In this document: in pieces, positions 1 through 6,260 of the stretch | How positions within the stretch are numbered: position 1 is the stretch's first letter | How the letters are laid out: the number at the start of each line of letters is the position of its first letter | Source of the DNA: Pseudomonadota bacterium | Lineage (GTDB): Bacteria > Pseudomonadota > Alphaproteobacteria > Rhodobacterales > Rhodobacteraceae | Assembly (NCBI GenBank): GCA_027592105.1 | Contig: JAQCLA010000089.1 | Coordinates: 1 to 9,201 of the forward strand | Length of the DNA: 9,201 bases | Direction: 5' to 3' | Program-made: the position numbers and the translations under genes | Notes under the pieces: generated by a model | What the model saw: the letters and a program-made list of their open reading frames with translations, nothing else | What the model was told of the DNA's origin: nothing | Database searches by the model: none

Positions 1-19
1 CAACAAGCGACAAAGGCGC

Positions 20-2236
20 GTGACCTCAAGCCATTGGGGTGCCTTCGAGGTCGAAACCGAAGGGGATCGGATTATCGCGACCCATCCCTTCGGCCCCGAT
101 CCATCGCCACCGGCGATCCCCGCGATCCTGCCCGCGGCCGTGCATCACGCCTCCCGCGTGGCGCGGCCATCGGTGCGCCGCGCATGGCTTGCAACCCGCG
201 ACCGGGCGGGCCGGGGCGATGGTGATTACGTCACGCCCCCATGGGACGAGGCCCTGGATATCGCGGCAGCCGAGATCGACCGCATCCGCAAGGCGCATGG
301 CAACAGCGCGATCTATGGCGGCTCTTACGGCTGGGCATCCGCCGGGCGGTTCCACCATGCGCAGGGGCAGGTGCATCGCTTTCTCAATATGATCGGCGGC
401 TATGTCGCGAGTTTCGGAAGCTATTCCACCGGCTGCGCGCAATCCATCATGCCCCATGTCTTCGGCGAGAATTTCCTGACCCTGACCTACGAGGTGCAGG
501 ATAGCTACGCCACCATCGCGGAACACACCGAGACGCTGGTCATGTTCGGTGGTATCAACCCCAAGAATTCGATGGTCTCGATGGGCGGGATCACCGAGCA
601 TCAGACCGCCGGTTGGTTCGACCACTTCGCCGAAAAGGGCATGACGCGGATCAATATCGGGCCGCAGCGGGGCGACGCCCCCGAAGGGTGCGACTGGCTC
701 CCTTGCCGCCCCGGATCGGATACCGCGCTGATGCTGGGGCTGGCCCATGTGCTGGAGGCCGAAGGGCTGGCCGATCACGCCTTCCTCGACCGCTACACCA
801 CGGGCTATGACCGCTTCCGCCCCTATCTGATGGGCGAGGTGGATGGCACGCCCAAATCCCCGGAATGGGCCGCGCCGCTCACGGGCATCAGCCCGGAGCA
901 GACGCGCACCCTTGCCCGCCGCATGGCAAGCACGCGCACGCTGATCACCGTCGCATGGTCGCTGCAACGCGCCGAACATGGCGAACAACCCTATTGGATG
1001 TCCGCTGTCCTTGCCGCGATGCTGGGCCAGATCGGCCTGCCCGGTGGCGGGGTCGGCTATGGCTACGGCGCCATCGGCGGCATCGGCAAGGATTTCAAAC
1101 CCTTGGGCGGCATGACCCTGCCGCAGGGGGGCAACAAGGTCAGCAATGTGATCCCGGTGGCGCGTGTCGCCGATATGCTTTTGCACCCCAATGAGCCTTA
1201 CGATTTCAACGGCGAGCGGCGCATCTACCCCGATATTCGCCTTGTCTATTGGGCGGGGGGCAACCCGTTTCACCACCACCAAGACCTCAACCGGCTGCAT
1301 GCGGCATGGCAGCGGCCCGAAACCATCATCGTGAACGAGCCGTGGTGGACCGCGACCGCCCAGCGCGCCGATATCGTGTTCCCCGCCACCACCCCCTATG
1401 AGCGCGAGGATATCGGGCGCAGCCCGCTTGATGATTACCTGTTCCACATGCCGCAACTCATCCCGCCCGTGGGTGAGGCGCGCGACGATTACGCGATTTT
1501 CGCGGGGCTGGCCGAACGTCTTGGCGTGGGCGATGCTTTTGCCGAAGGGCGCGATCCCGCCGCTTGGATCGCCCATCTTTACGCGGGGATCACAGCGCGG
1601 GGCGCCGAAATCGGCATCGCTGTGCCAAGTCTGGACGCCTTGCGCGCGATGAATTGGGTCAAGCTCGATCTGGCAACCGATGAACAGCCCAAGCCCGTTT
1701 TGCGCCGCTTTCGCGCCGACCCAGAGGCGGCGCCGCTCAAGACCCCATCGGGCAAGATCGAGATCTTCTCGGAGCGCATCGACAGCTTTGGCTATGATGA
1801 CTGCCCCGGCCACCCGGTCTGGTTGCCGCCCAAGGAATGGCCCGGCGCGGCCACCACGGCTGCCCCTTTGCACCTTGTCTCACCGCAACCGGGCGACAAG
1901 CTGCATTCGCAACTCGAGGCTGCCTTGGCCGATGTGGCTGGTGCGCGGCCCGAGACGATCTTGATCCACGAAGATGACGCAGCACCTCGTGGGATTGCCT
2001 CGGGCGATCTGGTGCGGGTGTTCAATGCCCGTGGCGCCGTGCGCGCGCGGGCGCGGGTGACGGGCGATATTCTGGCCGGTGTCGTGGCCTTGCCCACGGG
2101 CGCGTGGTTCGGTGCGCCGGGCAGCAATATGGATGCCAATGGCAACCCCAATGTGTTGACGCGTGATGTGGGCACCTCGCGGCTAGGCCAAGGGACAAGC
2201 GCCCATTCGGCGCTGGTCGAGGTGGAACGGCTGTAA
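20..2236 (+). CDS. bisC: BisC-type molybdopterin oxidoreductase (biotin/methionine sulfoxide reductase, DMSO reductase family)
   Basis: The 738-aa protein is a bis-MGD molybdoenzyme of the TorA/DorA/BisC branch of the DMSO reductase family. Seen: HWGAF near the N-terminus, SYGW around residues 102-105, GSYSTGCAQ with Ser136 in the position of the serine that ligates molybdenum, NPFHHHQDLNRL from residue 415, then WWTATAQRADIVFPATTPYERED, LHSQ at 628-631 and a C-terminal NPNVLTRDVGTSRLGQG segment. No twin-arginine signal precedes HWGAF, so the enzyme should be cytoplasmic like BisC, not periplasmic like TorA or DorA. The family reduces biotin sulfoxide and free methionine sulfoxide; the true substrate is an inference. 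The start is a GTG with only a weak AAGG upstream, and the frame is open to the window edge, so a slightly earlier start outside the window is possible. Length matches BisC (about 740-780 aa). Confidence 0.9.
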   Translation: MTSSHWGAFEVETEGDRIIATHPFGPDPSPPAIPAILPAAVHHASRVARPSVRRAWLATRDRAGRGDGDYVTPPWDEALDIAAAEIDRIRKAHGNSAIYGGSYGWASAGRFHHAQGQVHRFLNMIGGYVASFGSYSTGCAQSIMPHVFGENFLTLTYEVQDSYATIAEHTETLVMFGGINPKNSMVSMGGITEHQTAGWFDHFAEKGMTRINIGPQRGDAPEGCDWLPCRPGSDTALMLGLAHVLEAEGLADHAFLDRYTTGYDRFRPYLMGEVDGTPKSPEWAAPLTGISPEQTRTLARRMASTRTLITVAWSLQRAEHGEQPYWMSAVLAAMLGQIGLPGGGVGYGYGAIGGIGKDFKPLGGMTLPQGGNKVSNVIPVARVADMLLHPNEPYDFNGERRIYPDIRLVYWAGGNPFHHHQDLNRLHAAWQRPETIIVNEPWWTATAQRADIVFPATTPYEREDIGRSPLDDYLFHMPQLIPPVGEARDDYAIFAGLAERLGVGDAFAEGRDPAAWIAHLYAGITARGAEIGIAVPSLDALRAMNWVKLDLATDEQPKPVLRRFRADPEAAPLKTPSGKIEIFSERIDSFGYDDCPGHPVWLPPKEWPGAATTAAPLHLVSPQPGDKLHSQLEAALADVAGARPETILIHEDDAAPRGIASGDLVRVFNARGAVRARARVTGDILAGVVALPTGAWFGAPGSNMDANGNPNVLTRDVGTSRLGQGTSAHSALVEVERL

Positions 2237-2242
2237 GGCGGG

Positions 2243-2285
2243 CGTAAACCTGCAGTTTTGCGGATCGGAAATCTGCAGGTTTGCG
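2243..2285. terminator. Inverted repeat between convergent genes, probable bidirectional terminator
   Basis: The arms AAACCTGCAG (2246-2255) and CTGCAGGTTT (2273-2282) are perfectly complementary. They extend to 13 bp (2243-2255 with 2273-2285) with one G-T wobble, enclosing a 17-nt loop. The repeat starts 7 nt after the bisC stop and ends 13 nt before the stop of the convergent aminotransferase, the expected place for a shared terminator. Neither side has a clean T-tract, so efficiency is uncertain. A second complementary pair, GTTTTGC (2255-2261) and GCAAAAC (2290-2296), would compete with this stem. Confidence 0.5.
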
Positions 2286-2297
2286 TGTTGCAAAACG

Positions 2298-3224
2298 CTA
2301 CCCTTGCGCCGCCACATACTCCGCCACGGCCTGCTTATAGAGCGCCTGTATCCGTGCGGTCACGGGGCGCGACCCATCGCCCAAGGGCTTGCCGTCGATC
2401 GCAGCCACCGGCGTCTGCGCGCCGAATGTGCCGGTCAAAAACGCCTCCTCCGCCCCATGCACCTCGAACAGGGAATAGTTCCGCTCGAAGACCGGGATGC
2501 CGTCTGCGCGGCACAGGTCGATCACCTTTTGGCGGGTCACCCCGTTCATGCAGTAATCCCCGGTCGAGGTCCAAACCTCGCCCTTGCGCACAATAAAGAA
2601 ATTGCAGGCATTGGTCGTGTTCACGAACCCATGCGGGTCAAGCATCAAGGCCTCGTCCGCGCCTGCCTGCTCGGCCTGAAGACAGGCCAGAACGCAGTTG
2701 AGCTTGGAATGCGAATTGTATTTCGCATCTTGGCTCATCGGCAGGCCGCGCACCTGCGGCACGGTCGCCAACCTGATGCCCGCGCCCTGTAGCCGGTCCA
2801 CGGGCTTGGAATGTTCCATGATGATCACCAGCGTCGGCCCTGACCGCGACAGTGACGGGTGCTGGAAGGGCCGCACCTTGACACCACGGGTCAGCATCAA
2901 GCGGCAATGCACATCCGTGACCATCCCATTTGCGCGCCGCGTCATCTCGAGCGCGTCGAAAATGCCCGCGCGATCCATCCCAACATCAAGGCTCACCGCT
3001 TTGCAGCTGTCGAAAAAGCGGTCCATGTGTTCGTCGAAAAAGGCCCAGACGCCATCGTAAAGGCGCATCCCTTCCCACATGCCGTCGCCCAAAAGGAAGC
3101 CGCTGTCATAGACCGACACGGTCGCCTCGGCGCGCGGCTTCAGCGCGCCGTTGATGTAGATCAGGATGTCGGCGTTGCGCGGGTCTTCGAGCGCGTCATG
3201 GGTGGTGGCGTGATCGGTCTGCAT
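2298..3224 (-). CDS. Class IV PLP-dependent aminotransferase (branched-chain / D-amino-acid aminotransferase fold)
   Basis: The 308-aa protein belongs to fold-type IV PLP enzymes, whose members include branched-chain aminotransferase, D-amino-acid aminotransferase, (R)-amine transaminases and aminodeoxychorismate lyase. Seen: SVYDSGFLLGDGMWEGMRLYDG (residues about 37-58), a DEHMDRFFDSCKAV helix, KYNSHSKLN with Lys168 best placed as the Schiff-base lysine (Lys174 is the alternative), DEALMLDPHGFV (190-201), and GVTRQKVIDLC after residue 228. The start at 3224 is chosen because AAGGGG sits 6 nt upstream; the frame is open further back, but that would overlap the divergent promoter region and the DUF6522 gene. 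Odd point: the glutamate that usually contacts the PLP ring nitrogen appears replaced, because the segment reads VNTTNACNFF with Thr203 at that position. The substrate cannot be told from sequence. It is convergent with bisC and divergent from the DUF6522 gene. Confidence 0.85.
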   Translation of the reverse strand: MQTDHATTHDALEDPRNADILIYINGALKPRAEATVSVYDSGFLLGDGMWEGMRLYDGVWAFFDEHMDRFFDSCKAVSLDVGMDRAGIFDALEMTRRANGMVTDVHCRLMLTRGVKVRPFQHPSLSRSGPTLVIIMEHSKPVDRLQGAGIRLATVPQVRGLPMSQDAKYNSHSKLNCVLACLQAEQAGADEALMLDPHGFVNTTNACNFFIVRKGEVWTSTGDYCMNGVTRQKVIDLCRADGIPVFERNYSLFEVHGAEEAFLTGTFGAQTPVAAIDGKPLGDGSRPVTARIQALYKQAVAEYVAAQG

Positions 3225-3356
3225 CGGCGGCCCCTTGGCTCTGTCCCTGCTGTGGTGCCCCGCGCGGGGGGCTGTGGTCAAGAGAGCCGCACTTGCCATG
3301 CATCCCGGCAAGGGACTAGGCATCCCATGCGGATTGCCGATCACCAAGGGGCCATG
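3225..3356. promoter_or_regulatory. Divergent intergenic control region between the aminotransferase and the DUF6522 gene
   Basis: This 132-bp stretch must carry promoters for both directions. It holds a 12-bp palindrome CCCCGCGCGGGG (3258-3269), an inverted repeat TTGCC-N9-GGCAA (3293-3297 and 3307-3311), and a direct repeat GCATCCC at 3300-3306 and 3320-3326, exactly 20 bp apart or about two helical turns. A TTGACC -35-like hexamer faces the aminotransferase (complement of 3276-3281) and a TTGCCA faces DUF6522 (3293-3298). I find no good -10 for either, so exact promoters are not assigned. Confidence 0.5.
3229..3353. repeat. Perfect 10-bp inverted repeat whose arms are the two divergent ribosome-binding sites
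   Basis: GGCCCCTTGG at 3229-3238 is the exact reverse complement of CCAAGGGGCC at 3344-3353. Each arm contains the AAGGGG Shine-Dalgarno sequence of one divergent gene, the aminotransferase on the minus strand and DUF6522 on the plus strand. The 105 bp between the arms contain the putative operators. Confidence 0.6.
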
Positions 3357-3671
3357 ATGCAAGAGACAGGCATGAATCAAGCCGATGATCCTACCGGCAC
3401 CACGCGATTGACGCGCGAAGATGGCCGCTTCGTGATCCCGGCCGCGTTGATCGCCGCGCGCTTCGGCCTTACCGCAAGCGCGGTGCCCGAGCTGATGCGG
3501 AACGGTCAAATCACCAGTAAGACCGAAATGGGAACCGAGGCGGATGCCGGGCGCTGGCGGCTGACGCTTTATCACGCCGATCAAGTCTTGCGCATGACGG
3601 TGGACGCAGAAGGCGTCATCTTGCATCAAACCCGCTTTGCCGCGCCGCGTCGTGGAGTGTCACCGAAATGA
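3357..3671 (+). CDS. DUF6522 family protein
   Basis: A small 104-aa protein of unknown function. The body reads as a DUF6522 protein: DGRFVIPAALIAARFGL (about residues 22-38), then a helix ending in RNGQITSKTEMGTE, then ADAGRWRLTLYH (63-73) and a strand VLRMTVDAEGVIL. Family members are short and cytoplasmic; no biochemical role is established as far as I know. In-frame ATGs occur at 3327, 3354, 3357 and 3372. I chose 3357 because AAGGGG (3346-3351) lies 5 nt upstream of it but only 2 nt upstream of 3354. No signal peptide or membrane segment is visible. The chromate transporter gene starts 54 nt after its stop with no convincing terminator between, so the two are probably co-transcribed. Confidence 0.75.
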   Translation: MQETGMNQADDPTGTTRLTREDGRFVIPAALIAARFGLTASAVPELMRNGQITSKTEMGTEADAGRWRLTLYHADQVLRMTVDAEGVILHQTRFAAPRRGVSPK

Positions 3672-3725
3672 CATGGCCCTTGATCACACAGGGCATCAGA
3701 TCGACCCAACGCGACGACGACGCCC

Positions 3726-4937
3726 ATGGCTGACCAGCCCGCTCAAGACAGGCCATCAAAGGCAAGCCCGGTCGCAGTTTTCGGGGCATTCCTGAAGCTG
3801 GGGCTGACAAGCTTCGGCGGACCGATCGCGCATCTGGGCTATTTCCGGACGGAATTCGTGGAACGTCGCCGCTGGCTCGATGATGCGACCTATGCCGATC
3901 TTGTCGCGCTGTGCCAATTCCTGCCCGGCCCTGCGTCCAGCCAAGTGGGCTTTGCGCTGGGGTTGATGCGGGCGGGTTGGCTGGGGGCGCTTGCGGCCTT
4001 CATCGGGTTCACACTGCCCTCTGCGTTACTGCTCTTGGCCTTTGCCCAGATGATGCCGCTCCTCTCCGGCCCGATAGCCACGGGTGCGATCAACGGGCTC
4101 AAGATCGTGGCGGTGGCGATCGTGGCCCAAGCCGTATTGGGCATGGTGCGCAGCCTATGCCCCGACCGCATACGGGCGAGCATCGCAGTGGGCGCGGTGA
4201 TATGTTTGGCCGCTGTTCCGGGTGTTTTGGGTATGTTAGGGGCCATAGCACTTGGGGCTTTGGCCGGGGCCGCCCTGATCCGGCCCGAACCCGACGTGGC
4301 GCATACATCACTGGGCATCGCCGTGACACAGGGGCAAAGCATCGGCGCGCTGATCGTTTTCGCCGGATTGATCGCGCTGTTGCCGTTTTTGGCCGAGTTG
4401 TCGCAACTTTTCGCCATGCTCGACGGCTTTGTGCGGGCTGGGGCCTTGGTCTTTGGTGGCGGCCATGTCGTCTTGCCCATGTTGGAGGCCGAAACAGTCG
4501 CGCGTGACTGGGTCAGCACGGATGCATTCCTTGCAGGCTATGGCGCGACCCAAGCTGTGCCCGGGCCGCTTTTCACCTTCGCCACCTATCTGGGTGCCGT
4601 GCAAGGGCCGGCGCCCAATGGGTTGGTCGGTGCAGTGATCGCCAGCCTTGCCATCTTTGCCCCCGGCTTTCTCATCTTGATCGCGGCTTTGCCGCATTGG
4701 GCCGAACTGCGCAGCCAACCCGCGGCGCAGGCCGTGATGCGCGGGGCAAATGCCGCCGTTGTGGGCGTGCTTGGTGCTGCGCTTTTTGATCCGGTCTTTA
4801 CAGCGGCCATCGGTGATCTGGGGGATCTGGCGCTTGCCTTGGCCTGTTTGATCTTGCTTTTGATCTGGCGCTGCCCACCATGGCTGGTTGTCCTCAGCGC
4901 GGCTTTGACGGGCGCAGTAATGGCGATGCTCGGCTAG
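3726..4937 (+). CDS. chrA: Chromate transporter, long-chain ChrA (CHR family)
   Basis: The 403-aa inner-membrane protein belongs to the CHR family, members of which export chromate from the cytoplasm. Both halves of the duplicated CHR fold are present. The first half has SFGGPIAHLGYF (29-40), WLDD (50-53) and QFLPGPASSQVG (64-75). The second half has LVFGGGHVVLPMLE (241-254) and TQAVPGPLFTFATYLGA (275-291). Hydrophobic helices fill the rest. Length matches the usual bidomain transporters of about 390-450 aa. The upstream sequence has no strong Shine-Dalgarno, but this start gives a short polar N-terminus ahead of the conserved FLKLGLTSFGGP, as expected. The gene follows DUF6522 and ends at a good terminator. 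Substrate is inferred from family; many chromosomal homologues have no demonstrated chromate resistance role, and no ChrB-like regulator is in the window. Confidence 0.92.
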   Translation: MADQPAQDRPSKASPVAVFGAFLKLGLTSFGGPIAHLGYFRTEFVERRRWLDDATYADLVALCQFLPGPASSQVGFALGLMRAGWLGALAAFIGFTLPSALLLLAFAQMMPLLSGPIATGAINGLKIVAVAIVAQAVLGMVRSLCPDRIRASIAVGAVICLAAVPGVLGMLGAIALGALAGAALIRPEPDVAHTSLGIAVTQGQSIGALIVFAGLIALLPFLAELSQLFAMLDGFVRAGALVFGGGHVVLPMLEAETVARDWVSTDAFLAGYGATQAVPGPLFTFATYLGAVQGPAPNGLVGAVIASLAIFAPGFLILIAALPHWAELRSQPAAQAVMRGANAAVVGVLGAALFDPVFTAAIGDLGDLALALACLILLLIWRCPPWLVVLSAALTGAVMAMLG

Positions 4938-4946
4938 TCAGCGGAT

Positions 4947-4964
4947 CGCGCCATGGCGCGTTTT
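4947..4964 (+). terminator. Intrinsic terminator after chrA
   Basis: The perfect 14-bp palindrome CGCGCCATGGCGCG (4947-4960) folds as a CGCGC/GCGCG stem with a CATG loop and is followed directly by TTTT (4961-4964). It begins 10 nt after the chrA stop codon. The stem is short but entirely G-C. Confidence 0.55.
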
Positions 4965-5299
4965 CGCCCCCGAACAGCCGTGGGTCAACTCGCTATCTAT
5001 GCCGCAGATATACCACAAAACGTGGTCACCCCGTCAGAAAACGCAAAACATGCTTCCATGACGCGAATGATCGTCATATTGTATCTTTAGGTACAAGATG
5101 CCCAAAAGATGATGATCAAATGTGTATCGAGGAGGTTTCAACACCCTTGGCCGGCAAACGTGTTGTCTTGGGTGTCGAAGCGGCAGGTCATGAGTTTGCA
5201 AAGAACAAACTGCATTTGCGCATCTTGGCGGGCCACGCCCGCACGGCTTTCGTGCCTGCGCGCGCCAGCGCATCGGACCCGGTCGGCTGCACAGATCGC

Positions 5300-5329
5300 A
5301 TTCAATCATTCGCCCCGTATCGCCATATT
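5300..5329 (+). promoter_or_regulatory. Possible promoter of the lipoprotein operon
   Basis: TTCAAT (5301-5306) and CATATT (5324-5329) are separated by 17 bp and match the sigma-70 consensus at 3 and 4 of 6 positions. Transcription would start about 15-20 nt before the lipoprotein ATG at 5351. The ATTCAAT heptamer is repeated across the -10 end (5327-5333). This is a weak match in an AT-richer patch, offered as a candidate only. Confidence 0.25.
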
Positions 5330-5350
5330 CAATTCGAGACATTCCCTCAC

Positions 5351-6028
5351 ATGAAAATCCTTGCGCCCTTGATCGTCTCAATCAGCCTTGTCGGTGCAGC
5401 CTGCACGCCGGTCGGATCGATGGTGGCCGACGAGACGACGATCGCACAACGCCACGAAACCGGGCCGGCCAGCGAGGAATTGCTCGCCGCACGCCGCGCC
5501 GATTATCAGGAGGTCTTCGACCAAGCGCAGCGGCAGGGTTTCATCTCGGGTGCTGTGCGCGGCGCTTTGTTGGGTGCCTTGATCGACAGTGAGCGCGGGG
5601 CGGTGATCGGTGCCGCTTTCGGTGCGATCCTCGGGTCGGGTTATGCCGCGATTTCGGCCGAGCATCTGTTGCAGGAACGCGAAGAATTTCTCAACCGGCA
5701 GCAGATCATCGAGAATATTCTCGATGCGTCACGCGGCGCGACAGCGCGAAGCATGGATGACGCGGATCTGGTCAGTCGGGCGGTCACGGAACAAACCCGC
5801 ATCGCCGCCGCGCCCGATGCCGAAGAGCAACTGCGCCTTGGCGAGTCGATCGCGACCGTCCGGCGCGCCGCCGAGATGCGCGCGGTTTTGATCGAGGAAT
5901 TGCTGCAAGAGGCAGAGCTTACGCCGGAAGAACAGGCCGAAGTGCGTGAGCAAATCACTCTGCAGCGACAGGCGCTGAGCGTCATTCGCGCACAACAACA
6001 GGCATGGGAAACACGGACCAATGGTTGA
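5351..6028 (+). CDS. Glycine-zipper / coiled-coil lipoprotein
   Basis: A 225-aa predicted lipoprotein that I cannot assign to a named family. Residues 1-17 form a signal peptide ending in LVGAAC, with Cys18 as the lipidation site; Gly at -3 is tolerated but not typical. Residues about 60-104 hold a glycine-zipper segment (SGAVRGALLGALI, then GAVIGAAFGAILGSGYA), as in 17-kDa-antigen-like outer-membrane lipoproteins, which could insert as a helical hairpin. From residue 105 on the protein is charged and helical (LLQEREEFLNRQQIIENIL, later EELLQEAELTPEEQAEVREQ), consistent with a coiled coil. ATG 5351 is chosen because it gives the signal peptide directly; the frame is open far upstream and the Shine-Dalgarno is weak. 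It overlaps the next gene by 8 nt and leads a same-direction block of envelope proteins, so a structural envelope role is an inference. Confidence 0.75.
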   Translation: MKILAPLIVSISLVGAACTPVGSMVADETTIAQRHETGPASEELLAARRADYQEVFDQAQRQGFISGAVRGALLGALIDSERGAVIGAAFGAILGSGYAAISAEHLLQEREEFLNRQQIIENILDASRGATARSMDDADLVSRAVTEQTRIAAAPDAEEQLRLGESIATVRRAAEMRAVLIEELLQEAELTPEEQAEVREQITLQRQALSVIRAQQQAWETRTNG

Positions 6029-6260
6029 TCTCGGAAAAGCGGCAAACGGTAAGCGGAACATAATCCGCGCCAAATTTCTTGTGTGCTTTTTCGTCGTTAC
6101 AAGCGGCTGCGTATCAGTTGGAAATGTCGATGATCCCTGCGCGATGGCGAACCGGGATGTCAGCTTTCAGGTGCTGATGGAGAACAGCATAAAAAACATA
6201 TATAACATGTGCTTAGAACACATGAGGCAGGACGTCATAGCAGAATGGGGCGAGCAGTGA
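6021..6260 (+). CDS. Small putative lipoprotein (79 aa) with a cysteine pair
   Basis: Not recognised by family. The protein has a basic N-region (KRNIIRAK), a hydrophobic core FLVCFFVV and a lipobox-like TSGC with Cys30 as the likely lipidation site, leaving a mature chain of about 50 residues. Cys40 and Cys64 in the mature part could form a disulfide in the periplasm. The rest looks helical (NRDVSFQVLMENSIKNIYN). It starts inside the last codons of the preceding lipoprotein (8-nt overlap), which suggests translational coupling, and its TGA stop overlaps the GTG start of the next gene. The 3' half is AT-rich: 6181-6280 is about 40% G+C by count, far below its neighbours, so the segment may be poorly adapted or of different origin. 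A small accessory or pilotin-like role is possible but unsupported by motif. Confidence 0.55.
   Translation: MVDLGKAANGKRNIIRAKFLVCFFVVTSGCVSVGNVDDPCAMANRDVSFQVLMENSIKNIYNMCLEHMRQDVIAEWGEQ
6178..6206 (+). promoter_or_regulatory. Possible internal promoter within the 79-aa lipoprotein gene
   Basis: TGGAGA (6178-6183) and TATAAC (6201-6206) are spaced 17 bp apart and match sigma-70 at 4 and 5 of 6 positions. They lie in the most AT-rich part of the window, about 50 nt ahead of the GTG start of the next gene. A 6-bp hairpin, CATGTG/CACATG (6206-6211 and 6219-6224), follows the -10 directly. Such a promoter would let the last two genes be expressed apart from the first lipoprotein. Confidence 0.3.

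Larger units (their letters stand above)
4938..5350. other. 413-bp region without a convincing gene
   Basis: It holds the chrA terminator at its left end, an imperfect hairpin TTGTATC-TTTA-GGTACAA (5079-5096, one G-T wobble) that could be an operator, a strong but orphan Shine-Dalgarno-like GAGGAGG (5129-5135) with no ATG or GTG at proper distance, and a direct repeat ATTCAAT (5300-5306 and 5327-5333). The reading frame of the downstream lipoprotein stays open through this whole stretch, but an N-terminal extension would bury a clear lipoprotein signal peptide. Another frame has an 81-aa ORF (5109-5354) ending in ATGA overlap with that lipoprotein start; its Arg/Trp/Cys-rich composition resembles a chance frame. 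Confidence 0.5.

Noticed and set aside
26..1873. 615-aa open frame on the minus strand inside bisC
   Set aside because: It is antisense to a clearly recognised molybdoenzyme; its sequence shows no family motif, and long antisense frames are common in high-GC3 genes.
2304..2792. 162-aa plus-strand ORF across the aminotransferase gene
   Set aside because: It is antisense to a confidently assigned PLP enzyme, and its Arg/His/Leu-rich composition is typical of a shadow frame.
3225..3629. N-terminal extension of the aminotransferase back to 3629
   Set aside because: The extension is low in recognisable motifs, crosses the divergent DUF6522 gene, and a good AAGGGG site supports the start at 3224.
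3676..3694. GCCCT/AGGGC hairpin as a terminator between DUF6522 and chrA
   Set aside because: The stem is only 5 bp with a 9-nt loop and no following T-tract; more likely chance, so no terminator was annotated.
3890..4519. 209-aa minus-strand ORF inside chrA
   Set aside because: It is a shadow of the hydrophobic transporter sequence, rich in Ser/Pro/Ala/Lys, with no recognisable family.
4880..5350. Extension of the first lipoprotein upstream to 4880
   Set aside because: It would overlap chrA and its terminator and would bury a clear lipoprotein signal peptide at 5351.
5109..5354. 81-aa plus-strand ORF ending in an ATGA overlap with the lipoprotein start
   Set aside because: The overlap is tempting, but the product is Arg/Trp/Cys-rich without motif, GC3 is low for this genome, and no ribosome-binding site precedes it.
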